This document shows, one piece after another, positions 21,912-33,173 of a stretch of 64,000 nucleotides of DNA. Within the stretch, counting starts at the first letter, position 1. Each line of letters opens with the position of its first letter. Under the pieces are notes generated by a model, which had not been told where the DNA came from, made no database searches, and was given only the letters and a program-made list of their open reading frames with translations. Made by a program: the position numbers and the translations under genes. The stretch comes from Malus domestica (lineage: Eukaryota > Streptophyta > Magnoliopsida > Rosales > Rosaceae): NCBI RefSeq assembly GCF_042453785.1, contig NC_091665.1:27700501-27764500 (forward strand), given 5' to 3'.

Positions 21912-22460
21912 TAGATAAACTAAAGATTGAGGCTTGAATACTGCAATGTCCTTGAAATAGAAATTTGCCCCTACTTTGTGCTTGTAGTTCCGTAGGTGTT
22001 TGCTTCACCAAGATTTAATGATCTAAACTAGGATTCCAACATCGAAAAACTTCAATATGTCTTGTGTTAGAAGGAATAATGATTTTCGGTGATTTGAATG
22101 ATATGCAGATGCACCCTAATTTTTTTTATATTTTGAGTCAAGCAATAACGTTAGTAAGTTAGATGTTAGATTAGTCACCGATGAGGTTCGAAACCATGCC
22201 GTCATGCAAAGACACAACACATTTTAGTGCCACTTGCAAATGCACCCTAATTAAATAATAAATATATATAATCACACTCCAAAGCCCAAATCCAAGGTTC
22301 AAACACAATTTTGCTCTCTATGGTCTATCTTTCCAATCACTTTATAAGAGAAACAAAATGTTATAAAATGTTATAAAATGTGAGAAACTTGTAATGGTGA
22401 GTAATATGGGATAATAAGTTAGCAACGGATTTCTACTAAAAAACTTCAACAAGTATTAGA

Positions 22461-22686
22461 AGGTGTATTTAATTGAGAATTTGAGAGATTTTAATGAAAT
22501 GGATTTTTATGGAGTTTAATTGATTTGTAGAGATTCCATATAAAATTTTGATTCAATTCCCTTGAAATTTCATGAGGAGATGTGAGATTTGTTTATGCTT
22601 AAAATATATTACGAAATCTCTTTAATTCTCTCTAACTCCTCAACTTTCTCAAATTCTTTAAAATCAAATTCTAATTGAATACACCT
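22461..22686. mobile_element. 226-bp MITE with AGGTGTATT ends, plus partial copies
   Basis: The left end AGGTGTATTTAATTGAGAAT and the right end (reverse complement of ATTCTAATTGAATACACCT) form terminal inverted repeats. Just beyond it (22690-22790) two further degenerate copies of the right arm occur (AATCCTAATTGAATAC..., AATTCTAAATTGAATACATC), suggesting repeated partial insertion or slippage. No clear target duplication was resolved. Confidence 0.65.
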
Positions 22687-23362
22687 GAAATGTTATAAAC
22701 TTCTTTAAAATCCTAATTGAATACTTCCGAATTTCTAAGATTTTTAATAAACTATCTTAAAATTCTAAATTGAATACATCTTGAATAATCACGTAACGTT
22801 GTAATTATATCGAAGCAGTGGTAGAAGACCCGGTTAATCAAATGGAAGCAGCAGCCCACAAACTCGTTCCATATATTTCCTTGTCGGCCATTCACAATCT
22901 ATTTATAAAATTCTATTTAATCTATTTAGTTTACTAATTACTGCAGTTCAAGAACAATAATTAATTCCATAAACCTTTTGGACGATTGTTATAAAATTGG
23001 AAAGAAATCTAGTCTCCTTTGGGTCACTAAAAATTCCATTCAAACAAGACATAATTTTTCTTGTTACTTTTTTAATGTACAAAAATATTCTCTTTTAAAA
23101 TAAAGAGTGGATATAAAGTTAATCCACATAATAGGACAATTATTATTATTTTTTGGTCATAGGGAAAAACTTGTTTAGAGACTAAGCCCAAAGAGAAAAT
23201 AAACAAAATATAAGGAAAACGGGAAGAAACAAATACACATAACAGAGCACCCAGATGGAAAAAGAAAACGGGGGCAACCATAAGATATCTCGCCCGGAAG
23301 CTATAAGACGGGGGAGAAGAGCAGAGCACGACACGAAGTGGGCTATATGGTCTATTTTGCAA

Positions 23363-23513
23363 GAGAGATTATATTCACACATTCTAAATTACTTCTTCCG
23401 TATTTTTTTAATTTTTTAATATTTTTCTATCAAGTGTTAGTGGTGTGTAGAAAATATTAAAAAGGTTAAAAAGTGTGAGAGAAATAATTTAGAATGTACG
23501 AATATAATCTCTC
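23363..23513. mobile_element. 151-bp Mutator-type MITE with exact 9-bp TSD
   Basis: Terminal inverted repeats of about 30 bp (GAGAGATTATATTCACACAT at the left, with the reverse complement at the right) are bracketed by the perfect 9-bp duplication ATTTTGCAA at 23354-23362 and 23514-23522. The 9-bp duplication places it with Mutator-type MITEs. It has no coding capacity. Confidence 0.88.
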
Positions 23514-23873
23514 ATTTTGCAATCCTCACCCATTTCATCCACCCAAAAGCTTAAGGAGGGTGGGAGAGACTATTTTTGGATAGAATGTGAATGACAAAGG
23601 ATGTGGGTCTTATGACCCAAGCAGCTGAACACATTACTCTTTTATAATGCGAAGCAGCCTAATTGGCTGCAAATCTCTTGATGCGGATGCGGAATCCACT
23701 AACAGTTAATCAAATGAAAGCGATAAGTGAGATTCAAACCGACTAAACATTTTACTTATAAAAGAAATATCGTCGAACCGTAATGATAAAAATTTAATTA
23801 AATTGAAACAATTGATGATAAAACTACAAATCAAAACATGTGAAATTAAACGACCAAAATTTGAACTTCGTCC

Positions 23874-23990
23874 AAACGCTATCTACATTCATAAGCAAGA
23901 TTTTAGATTATTGCTTTCTGACCAGCATTACTTAAACAAAAGAAAACAATAATCTAAAATCTTGCTCGAATGTAGACAGCATTTAGTTTC
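23874..23990. repeat. Long near-perfect hairpin (about 44-bp stem)
   Basis: The left arm (about 23875-23920, core CAAGATTTTAGATTATTG) and right arm (about 23941-23988) are near-exact reverse complements separated by a loop of about 20 bp. A transcript of either strand would fold into a miRNA-precursor-like stem. A small foldback transposon remnant is equally likely. Confidence 0.7.
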
Positions 23991-24005
23991 AAAAAAAAAA
24001 AAAAG

Positions 24006-24081
24006 AGAACACACAAAAACCTTTGTACGACAAAGATAATTTTCGAACACACAAAAACCTTGTACGACAAAGATAATTTTC
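24006..24081. repeat. Tandem duplication with TTGTACGACAAAGATAATTT
   Basis: Two adjacent units of about 38 bp share ACACAAAAACCTT and GTACGACAAAGATAATTTTC. The unit starts are at about 24008 and 24047. They sit immediately upstream of the FRL3 promoter elements. Confidence 0.8.
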
Positions 24082-24101
24082 ATACTCCTATCCATAGACG
24101 G

Positions 24102-24170
24102 CACGTGGCACAACCCAAACACCACTCCCCATTTCACTAACAACACTCCCGCGGCCCAGGCCCATTAATC
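24102..24170 (+). promoter_or_regulatory. Proximal promoter of FRL3: G-box and site-II motifs
   Basis: A G-box (CACGTGGC, 24102-24109) is followed by GGCCCAGGCCCATTAA at about 24153-24168. On the reverse strand this contains two TGGGCC site-II elements. These motifs are typical of actively growing tissue promoters. Transcription presumably starts near 24200-24300. Confidence 0.45.
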
Positions 24171-24449
24171 TCGTTACACCCTCTCTCCCCATTCCCGAAC
24201 GTGGAAATATCCAAAACGAGAGTGTCCCTTAAAAAGCAAAAGAAAGAGGGCAGGCTGCGACATATAACACTCTCGCTTGCTTGTCTGAACTTTCCTCTTT
24301 CTCTCTCGTCTCGCTTTCTCTCTCATCGACTCTGTATGTAGGGATTGCCGAGAGCAGCAGCCACACACTCGCACATCGACCGCCAGTCTCAGCAGCCATG
24401 GATTGATCGCCCCTCGTCGCAATTTCCACAATTGCATCGGGGCTTTTTG

Positions 24450-25538
24450 GTAAAGTTCCCTCCTTTACTTGCTGATGAACTCATTCGTCTTAATCTCGTA
24501 CTGTAATCTTCAGATCGGCGCCGTTTCCTTTCCGCGGAAATTTCTCTGTTTTCCCGCGAAAATTGCTCGATTTTCCGGGAAAGTCGGGGAAATGTTTCCC
24601 GCGGGAACCGAGGGGATGTTCTGTCTGAAATTAGAGAGTTTCGGTTGCTAATTTTGTTGTTTAATTTCGATTTTTTAACTTTTTGTTTTGACCTTTTTAG
24701 GTTTTAGGGTTTTGGAGTGTCGTTTGCGAATCGGGCATTTGGAGATCTTTACTTGGACATCTTCACTGGGGTAATTTAAGCTTGCTGTAATTACTGGTGA
24801 GCTATTTTGTCTTAATTTGCTGTAGAAATTAGGGTTTTTGTGAGTTCGATTGACCGAGGTTAATGCTCCTCAAGGTTGCTGCTTTTGCTGTAAATTTGTA
24901 ATCTTGTCGATTTGAGGATAATGTTATTAATATAATGATTAAGGAGGTAAATTTGTAGTGGATTAGTTGAGCTAACCTTCCCTTTTGATGATTCATGGGA
25001 CCACGCATTGTTTTTACTTTATTTCCATGATGAATTGTTTTGAAGCTATGACGTTGGGATCATTTTATGCTTTGAGCGAAGCAAATCCGTCCCAATTTGA
25101 GGGTTTTCTTTGTATTGGGCGGTTATGCGATCTTTCGTCTGGTTTAACTTCATCCTTGAAGCTCCCCATTTCTGTTTGTCAAATTTAGTTACATAGGAAA
25201 AGTAATGACTGTCAATTTTTTTGTATCTTTAAATTTATTGTGCTGTTTGCGTATGGATGATTACTCAACCTATATATATTTGGTGTGGCTTGAGAATGCC
25301 ATGACAACCAGTTTATCCTTCAGTTGAAGCAAACAATATTTTTGGATGCCTTTGCGGTTGGCAGACTATAATCTTCTTCTACATCTAATTATGCACGTAT
25401 TGACATGTGTTTTGTTTAGGGGTACGATTTGTTTAAACAAGATGCTTTATCAGATCGAAGTTAGCATGTAGATTTTCTGCTTCTTTGACTGTCGATGGTT
25501 CAATATGTGTTGACATTTCTCTCTATTGTTGTCTCCAG
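24450..25538 (+). other. Inferred 5' UTR intron of FRL3
   Basis: A donor TTTTG|GTAAAG at 24449/24450 and an acceptor TTGTTGTCTCCAG ending at 25538 bracket a T-rich 1.1-kb stretch. The acceptor lies 10 nt before the FRL3 start codon. An in-frame upstream ATG at 25495 would fall inside this intron. More than one leader intron is possible. Confidence 0.5.
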
Positions 25539-25548
25539 ATCCTTTGCC

Positions 25549-27944
25549 ATGGATAATACCCATTCAGTTTCCACGTTGATAGATTGTACAACTTCTAAGA
25601 TACAACAGCTTCAGAAAGCATTTGCTGAACTTGAGAGTCACAGAGCTGTAACCCTGAACCTGAAGTGGAAAGAACTTGAAGCGCATTTCCATGGTCTTGA
25701 AAAGTCCTTAAAGAGGCGTTTCGATGAGCTGGAAAACCAAGAAAAGGAGTTTGAAACCCGAACAGTTGAAGCTCAAAAAATGTTAGCAAAGCGGCAAGCT
25801 GCCGTTGTGGCCAAGGAACAAGCTTCACTGGACACTCTTCAAGCAAAGAGAGATGCTGCTACATATGCTATTACTAATGCTCGAGAGAAGCAAAGGAAGG
25901 TATCAACTGAGGAGCCTTCTGTTGTCACTGATGATGGCCAAGGTGAGCAGCCAAGTGTGGAAGAGAAACCACCAGATGTGATGGTTTCTGAAATTAACTT
26001 CGAAGAAGTGAAAAGTCCTGAAATGGGGAGTAGTATAGAGGTGATATCCTATCCCCAGTTAGTGAAACTGTGTGAACAGATGGACTCAGAAGGGCTCCAC
26101 AAATTTATATCAGATAACCGGAAGAACCTTGCTTCCATAAGGGAGGAGATTCCACTTGCATTAAGAGCTGCATCCAACCCTGCCCTATTTGTTTTGGAAT
26201 CTTTGGAAGACTTTTATCGCCTCGAAGGGCCCAATACGGACGGGAAGAAGGATGCAAACCTGTTGGGTGTCCGTCGAACTTGTATCATGTTGATGGAGTG
26301 TCTGAGCACACTGCTAGCAAACCCAGAATTAGCCTCTGCATCTGATATAATTACAGAGGAGGTTAAGGATCTGGCAGAGGCAATTGCTGAAGAATGGAAG
26401 CCGAAGTTGGATGCTCTTGACATGGATGCCAGCAATGGGAACTCACTTGAGGCTCACGCCTTTTTGCAACTTCTTGGAACTTTTGGTATTACCTCTGGTT
26501 TTGATGAGGAAGAACTATTCAGGCTAATACCGATGGTTTCACGTCGTCGCCAAGCAGCTGACCTTTGCCGTTCTCTTGGATTGACTGAGAGAATGCCAGG
26601 TTCGTGTTTTTCTTTATGAAAATCTACATTTAGGTGACATTTTTTGAACTTTTGTAGTTTGATAAATAAATACGTGGTCCTTAAAAATTGTCTATGTTAA
26701 CTATCCCAAACTGAGGAAATGTTTTTCTTCTTTACATTTGTTTTTCCCCTTATCTTTGACTAGTTTGCATGTATCTTTGGCTTGTTTTTGTTTACAATTC
26801 TATAACTTCGTAATGTTCTGTTCCCCACTAGATCATTTTCATTATAACCACTGAGATAAGGTAAGAATTGCAACTGCGGTCAAACCTCCTTTCTGTTCAT
26901 ATGGGATGAGTTACTCGGAAGCCTATATAAGCTGGTCTTGCATTGCATTAGTGTCATTGTGTAAAAGTGCAGCAACATCATTCTCCTGGCATTTGCAGGA
27001 TAATTCTAGCAAAATTCATTTAACTTCAACCTGAATATGACGCAGGCTTGGATTAATGGACCAATATTGAGAACATAGAACTTAAAAAAAAAAAATTGAT
27101 TTCTTCCTTGAATGAACTTCAACTTTTGTGTTTTCTTGCAGTTGATTATGTTAATGTTGGCACTTGGCAGGTGTTATTGACGTTTTAGTGAATAGTGGAC
27201 GGCAAATTGATGCAGTTAACTTGGCTTTTGCATTTGAACTGACGGAGAAGTTCCCTCCTGTGCCTTTACTGAAGTCCTACTTGAAAGAGGCAAGAAAAAC
27301 TTCACCAGTCAAATCTGGAAATGCATCTCCCACAGCACAGGTACATTCATCTTTATTGGATGTTGTAATAGTTTTGATTGCAGTTATCGATTATCTGTGT
27401 AATATGAAGTTTAGTTTGATTTACTAATGGAAACCGATACAATTAACCTGAGATAGCATAACGCTGATATTTGATTGGATTTTGCCGGAGAAAATATGGC
27501 CATGTAGTTGCAAATTGGATGCCCCTAACAAATATTTCATTGTTTCAGAATGAAGTGAACGACCGTGAGTTGGCTGCCCTTAAGGCGGTGCTCAAGTCCA
27601 TTGAAGAGCATAAGCTTGAGGAGCAGTATCCAGTGGATCCTCTTCAGAAACGGGTTCTTCAGCTGGAAAAGGCCAAGGCAGACAAGAAGAGGGTGGCTGA
27701 AGCATCAAAGCCTCAGCCCAAGAGACCTCGTGCTAACGGTGTTGGATATGCTCCCCGCGTCACTAATGCTGTTGCTGACAAGACTTTCTATCCCAGAGTT
27801 GCTGAAAACAGGTACCCGCAGTATGTGTACGACAGACAGTTTGTTTACCCGGGACCTGCTGACAACCATTACAACATGTCTCCTGCTCATGGAAACTACT
27901 TTGCAACCGGCTACCAGTATCAGCCTGCGGCGTATCTTCACTAA
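25549..27944 (+). CDS. FRL3: FRIGIDA-like protein 3
   Basis: Three coding exons, 25549-26599, 27171-27340 and 27549-27944, splice with GT/AG (phases 1 and 0) into 538 aa, close to Arabidopsis FRL3 (about 558 aa). The N-terminal third is a coiled coil (about residues 20-130, rich in K/E/Q heptads). The FRIGIDA domain spans about 168-395 (YPQLVKLCEQMDSEGLHKFI, LLANPELAS, VNSGRQIDAVNLAFAFELTE). The tail has a basic KR(P)R nuclear-signal-like stretch and ends in Tyr/Pro-rich sequence (YQYQPAAYLH). FRIGIDA-family proteins act in the nucleus; some promote FLC expression and flowering-time control, while the role of FRL3 itself is less clear. The ATG at 25549 was chosen over the upstream in-frame ATG because an intron acceptor (CTCCAG) lies between them. 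Confidence 0.92.
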
Positions 27945-29091
27945 TTTGATGGCCAAAAAAGTGACTGTGATCCTTCTCTGTTTAACGGTTAGTCTTTAAC
28001 CTCTGAGTTCGTCGATGTTCAATGTAAGAATGATATTAGTATCCGAAAAAAGACCCCAAAAAAAGAAAAAAAAATGTCTTGTTAATTTTGTTAGTTGGAT
28101 GTACAAGGAGATATTTGATCCTCTAATATGTACTTTGTTTTACTTTTGTATATGTTTTTGTCTGCCTTATGTTTGAGTTTGACTGCCTGCAAAATGCAAA
28201 TACCCAACAGGTTGATCATTCATGGAGTTTTCGGACATACTGAAAACTCTGAAGGGATCATGTGCCAGTTTTAAGTAAGAAAACCTCTCAAGTAGAACAT
28301 AACCTACCGGAAACGGTATTAATGCCCCGAGCCTCCGGTGATCGAATAACTGAAATTTTTTCACGGAAAATTTTCATCGGTAACTCGTGAGGAACCAATC
28401 GTCCAAATACGAAGGTGTTTTGCAAACATTTTTCTTTCAGAACAATTGGTCAAGTACTTGGTAGGTGCAGAGGTTATTATGAGTGAGACGATGAATACAC
28501 ACACATATGAAGCATGAATCTCTCTCTCCGAGTATTGACAATGTATTGACCGGGTTGTTCTAAGTCTGTTAATACCTACGTCATGTCCGAACATCATTTT
28601 AGAAATGAAGGATGCTAGATAGGAAAATAGCTCTTCAAAATGAAGAATCGCGATCAATTATTTGGTTTAATGACAATCTGTCTTCGTCTAGTTTGAAAAA
28701 ATGCTCAATTCACATCTAATGAAGTTGAATTAGAAATGTTCATCCTTGTGCACATGTTAATGTCAGTTCTCAAAATTGTTTTCTATTTAACAAGGGAGAA
28801 AACTAGTGGCGAACCACAGAAATTCCCCACACTAAAATTGCATTACTTCAACTTTTTTTTTTTTTGGTCGTAATTATTTATCTTCTGATTAAACAGGATA
28901 AATTTGGTTTGTAGAAAACAAAGAGGGGTTTAAAAAGCCCAATATTTTGCGTCTCTTGTACGACCCTTTCCTTAGAGTCGTTTGATCGCACCGTAATTTT
29001 TCACCTTCCCCAAAATTTCAAAACAAAATCAAGAGGTTACTTTCCCTCCTTCACATTTACAGTTATTCATTCAAATTCCCGCCAAACACAA
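27945..29091. other. Intergenic: FRL3 3' UTR and ZIP4 promoter
   Basis: The FRL3 3' UTR probably runs to about 28150. The rest is AT-rich with a T run at 28851-28865 and, close to ZIP4, a TTTAAAAAGCCCAATATTTTG stretch that may act as core promoter. Short frames at 28167-28657 on the minus strand have no domain. Confidence 0.5.
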
Positions 29092-32000
29092 ATGAGGATC
29101 GCCGAGCTGTCAACGCCGGAGCTCCGGAGAGGCCACGCCGACTCCCAACCTCAACACCAACCTCCATCGCAATCTCATCAACTTCTCATCTCCCAAATCG
29201 AGTCCTCAATCAAACAAATCGAGAATCTGTCTCCGGAAAAGCTCTCCCCGGACACAGTCTCCGCCGATCTCCGCCGATTCTCGACTAAACTGAGCCAACT
29301 CGCTCCCTTCCCCAACTCACTGAAGCTCCTCATCTGGAAGCTCAGTTACCGTCTCTGGAACGCCTGCGTCGACCTTTCAAACGCGGCCTCCCTCCGCTCC
29401 CTCAGCGCATCCAGAGCTGAAGATCATGCCAAGCTCCGCCATGTCGCCGCTGACCTCCTCTTCATATCCGGCGACGTCTCTGGTGTCCCTTCCCCGGTGA
29501 TCAAGTCCGCCTCCTTCTACCTCAAGACCGGCCTCATATGGCACGACCTCCGGAGCTTCGATCTCGCTTCCTCATGCTTCGAGCGAGCTACAGATATAGT
29601 TTCGAAGATCGACATCGAAAAAGTCTCCGATTGCGGAGAGAGAAAGCTTCTCCTGGACCTGAGCATCGCGAGGTCGAAAACCGCATGGGACGTCTCCGAC
29701 CGGAATGTCGCGATCGCGCTGCTGAACAGGGCCAAGAGCTTGCTATTCGGGTCGCCGGACCACCACAAGGCGCTCGCGAACCAGTTCTTGGCGTTCGGCA
29801 AGACGGCGCTTGCCAAGAGCGAGATTCAGGACCTAAACGACGCGTTGAAGCTGATGAACGAGGCTCTGGATCTATACGAGAAGGGTTTGCGTGTGGCGAG
29901 AACACGCGAAGAGATCATGGAACTCAAGGATCTGAGGTCGAAGACGCTGCGATTCATTTCGGCCGTCCATCTGCAGATGAACGAGTTCGAGAGTGTGATC
30001 AAGTGCGTGAGGGTGCTGAGAGAGGGGTGCGAGAGTGGGGACCACCATCCGAGCCTATCGGTTCTGGCGATGAAGGGCTGGTTGGGGTTGGGGAAGTACG
30101 CCGAGGCCGAGAAGGAGCTCAGGGGCATGGTGGTAAATAAGGGGATTCCGGAGGGCGTTTTTGTATCCGCTGTGGAGGCTTATTTTCAGGCGGCTGGGAC
30201 TGCCGGAGCAGAGACGGCGAAGGGAGTGTTTCTGGGACTGTTAGGAAGGTGCCACGTCAGCGCCAGCTCGGCTGTTAGGGTGGCCCACCGGGTGATTGGT
30301 GACGCCGGTGAGGGATCAAGAATTCGGGCCAAGGTGGTGGCGGAGCTCGTATCAGACGAGAGAGTGGTGGCCCTCTTCAATGGTGACGCCGCTGCCCAAC
30401 AGAGAACTGCAATGCATTCAGTGCTTTGGAATTGGTATGGTCATAGTTTCATACATTCCTAATTGAATTGCTTAATTGTTAGTTATTTGAAATTTTCATT
30501 TGATCAATCGTTTTATTGTATGAATTTTGTGATTTGACAATTGACAGTGGTGCCGAGCATTTTCGATCGAAAGATTACGAAACGAGTGCAGAAATGTTTG
30601 AGAAAGCAATGCTTTATATCCCATTTGACATTGAGAGTAGAATTCTCAGGGCCAAGGGATTTAGAGTTTTGTGTCTCTGCCATTTGGGTCTCTCCCAGCT
30701 TGATCAAGCACACGAATACATCAACGAGGCCGAAAAGGTTTGCATTCGCTAAATTATAGCTACAAGATCGGAGTTTTGGTTCTATGGAACTTAATTTCTC
30801 CACTAACTGGCTGTGGCTTCTCTGTTCTCTGTTTCTGCAGCTCGAACCGAACATTGCTTCAGCTTTCCTAAAGGTAATTAACCCTTAATAGCTTTAGCTT
30901 GATCCTAAATGTTACCGTTTTTACTCAGCTGAACATTAACACTTCCTGTGTGGGTTTATGCAGTTCAAGATTTTTCTGCAGAAGAAAGACCAGAATGGAG
31001 CTACTAATCAGATTCAGGCAATGGCAACCTGCCTCGACTTTACACCAAATTTTCTCTCCCTTGCAGCCCATGAAGCTGTTGCGTGCCATGTTCTTGCTGT
31101 TGCGGTTGCTTCTCTATCAAGTCTGCTGAGCTTCTATACCCCGGGAAAATCCATGCCAGCAACTGAAGTTGTGGTTCTACGGACCTTGGTCACAATTCTA
31201 ACCCAAGAACCAGGGAATGAGGATGAAGCCCTCAAGTTTCTTAAGCGCGTCCATAATCGTGCTTCTGAGCTTGGTCCTGATTCCTTTTTCGGGACAGGGG
31301 AGGTCGGAAGACGGGAGAGGAACTGGTTTGCTGTGACTTCATGGAACTTGGGGACCAAAACCGGGAAAGAGAAGAACTATGAATTGTGTGGTGAATTCTT
31401 GAGACTGGCATCGGAGTTTTATGGTCTTCTGGTTGATGGGCAAGTAGAAGAAAACATGGTCTACAAGTCGTTAATTCTGAGTGTATCTGCAATTATAGCT
31501 TCAGAGAATCAGAGGAAGACTACATTGAATGAAAGTGAAGTCAAACAAGCTCAAGAACTTCTAGATAGGGCTGGGAAGGTATGAATTAGCAAATTGTATG
31601 CCTTGTTCGCATTCGATTTGCGGCCTCTCTAAATCCTAATTCGGTTTTTGTGTAGATGCAGATATTGAAGACAACCTCAGCCGGGAATCAACTTATCGGT
31701 GATCAATTTTCAACAACTGAGTCTGATTTGTTCTTCATCTACACCTTTTGTGCCTATGAGATACATGGAAGGCTCAATGACTTATCATCACAGCTAAAAC
31801 TAGTGAAGAATTTTGCTACTTCAAAGGCCTGCAATCACAAAAACCTCCTTCAGATAGGCATCAGCGCTTCACAACCTCCCCGAACCAATCCTGAAGTCGC
31901 AGTCTTTGCCCTAAACGAGTGCCTATCGTCCTTCCTCTCTTCCTCCACGGCAGACTACCAAAGCGTGGCTCTCATTGTTCGGAAGCTCATTGGAGTGACC

Positions 32001-32297
32001 AGCATTCACAAGGGGGATGCAGACGACGATGCTGTTTATGGCATGTACAAGCAGGCTTACAGAGTAATGGTGGGACTGAAGGACGGAGAGTATCCGACGG
32101 AAGAAGGGAAATGGCTGGCCATGACGGCATGGAACAGGGCGTCGCTGCCTGTGCGGCTCGGGCAGATTGATGTGGCGAGGAAATGGATGGATGTGGGTTT
32201 GCAGCTTGCTAAACATGTTCATGGAATGGAGACTTACAGAGCGTGCATGGAGGATTTTATCAATGGTTTTGAGAAGAGATTTTCTGCACCAAGTTAA
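29092..32297 (+). CDS. ZIP4: TPR-repeat meiotic crossover protein ZIP4/SPO22
   Basis: Five exons, 29092-30434, 30548-30737, 30841-30873, 30964-31578 and 31656-32297, with GT/AG introns join into 940 aa (Arabidopsis ZIP4 is about 936 aa). The third exon is only 33 nt. ZIP4 is a tetratricopeptide-like scaffold of the ZMM group: it localises to meiotic chromosome axes and recombination nodules and is needed for class I (interfering) crossovers. The sequence starts [13 protein letters not shown]. The SPO22/ZIP4 domain covers roughly residues 170-430, followed by helical TPR-like repeats to the C terminus. Splice phases are consistent throughout and there is no stop or frameshift, so the gene appears intact. 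Exon 1 is markedly GC-rich compared with its surroundings, as in many grass and rosid first exons. Confidence 0.94.
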
Positions 32298-33173
32298 TGG
32301 TGAAAAAATTGGACCTCAGTTAGTAGTGTGAATGTTGGTAGCTTTGTAATTTGAATGGTGGAGTTGGGCATTATTGTAGAGAAAATTATGGATTTGAATG
32401 GTGGAGTTGGGCATTATTGTAGAGAAAATTATGGATGAATGTGATAGTTAATTTCGTGTTAGACTTGTATTGCATCTAAATGTTTTGGGTCCATGAACAT
32501 TTGATTTAACAACATCTCAATTAAGCGTTAATCAGTTAATAACTTACTACGTGTTTGTTAAGAGTGGAAGTAAATGTCATATTGACTCCTCAACTCCTCA
32601 TGTCTACTAGAAGTGGCAATAAGTTCCGTTCTTGTTTAGCTACTTAAAATTATGTTGTGTTTGTGTTAATTCACTGTTGATCAACACATAAGACAATATA
32701 AAATAAGATAATTATTATGGGCACTTTAAAAATATAATTGTATACCTTTTATAAAAGTACTTATTTTTTCAAATATAGAAAGTTTGGAAGGTGTAATTAG
32801 ACTTTTAGAGAGCCAATAACAATTTTCTAAAATAAAAATATAACAACTTATACTATTCATGCGAAAAAGGAGAAATATTTATGTACTAATTGTGCACATA
32901 ACATATTGTATATTCGTGTAGGTTTTAAGTCGTGTAGCAAGGAATTAGGTTTTAAGTCGTATTACGTGTACTAGGAATGATATTATTAGACGTGACATGC
33001 TACACCCTAATTCCTTGCCCCCCAAAAATGTGGACATAATTGGGCTGGACTCTTGGGTCATGGGCTGCTTTTGTTCCAAAATCCACCATCCAATTCCGAT
33101 GACCATCCTTTACCTTCTTGGTCTTATTTTCTCTCACCATCTCTCTCACTCCTCTCCGACGGAGTCTCTCTCT
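32298..33173. other. Intergenic: ZIP4 3' end and rhodanese promoter
   Basis: This contains a 43-bp tandem duplication in the probable ZIP4 3' UTR (separate entry), then AT-rich sequence. From about 33000 the composition turns C-rich with TGGGCTGG and TGGGCTGC (site-II-like) motifs at 33041-33070, likely the promoter and leader of the next gene. Confidence 0.5.
32351..32436. repeat. 43-bp tandem duplication in ZIP4 3' flank
   Basis: Two identical-looking units of 43 bp begin TTGAATGGTGGAGTTGGGCA at 32351 and 32394. Either lies in the 3' UTR, so it would change transcript length only. Confidence 0.9.

Larger units (their letters stand above)
20627..24100. other. AT-rich intergenic region upstream of FRL3
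   Basis: No host coding frame is supported across 3.5 kb. The content is simple-sequence DNA, a GGGTACA-rich block, two MITEs and a long hairpin (listed separately). Minus-strand frames near 23072-23382 and 23928-24146 have no recognisable domain and overlap the MITE or hairpin. Confidence 0.6.

Noticed and set aside
23072-23382. Two hydrophobic minus-strand frames
   Set aside because: They overlap the Mutator-type MITE and AT-rich DNA, and no signal peptide or domain was found.
24174-24437. Minus-strand frame antisense to the FRL3 leader
   Set aside because: Low-complexity CT-rich leader read in antisense, with no domain.
25495-25548. Upstream in-frame ATG for FRL3
   Set aside because: It falls before a clear intron acceptor (CTCCAG at 25538) and would add 18 residues with no counterpart in the family.
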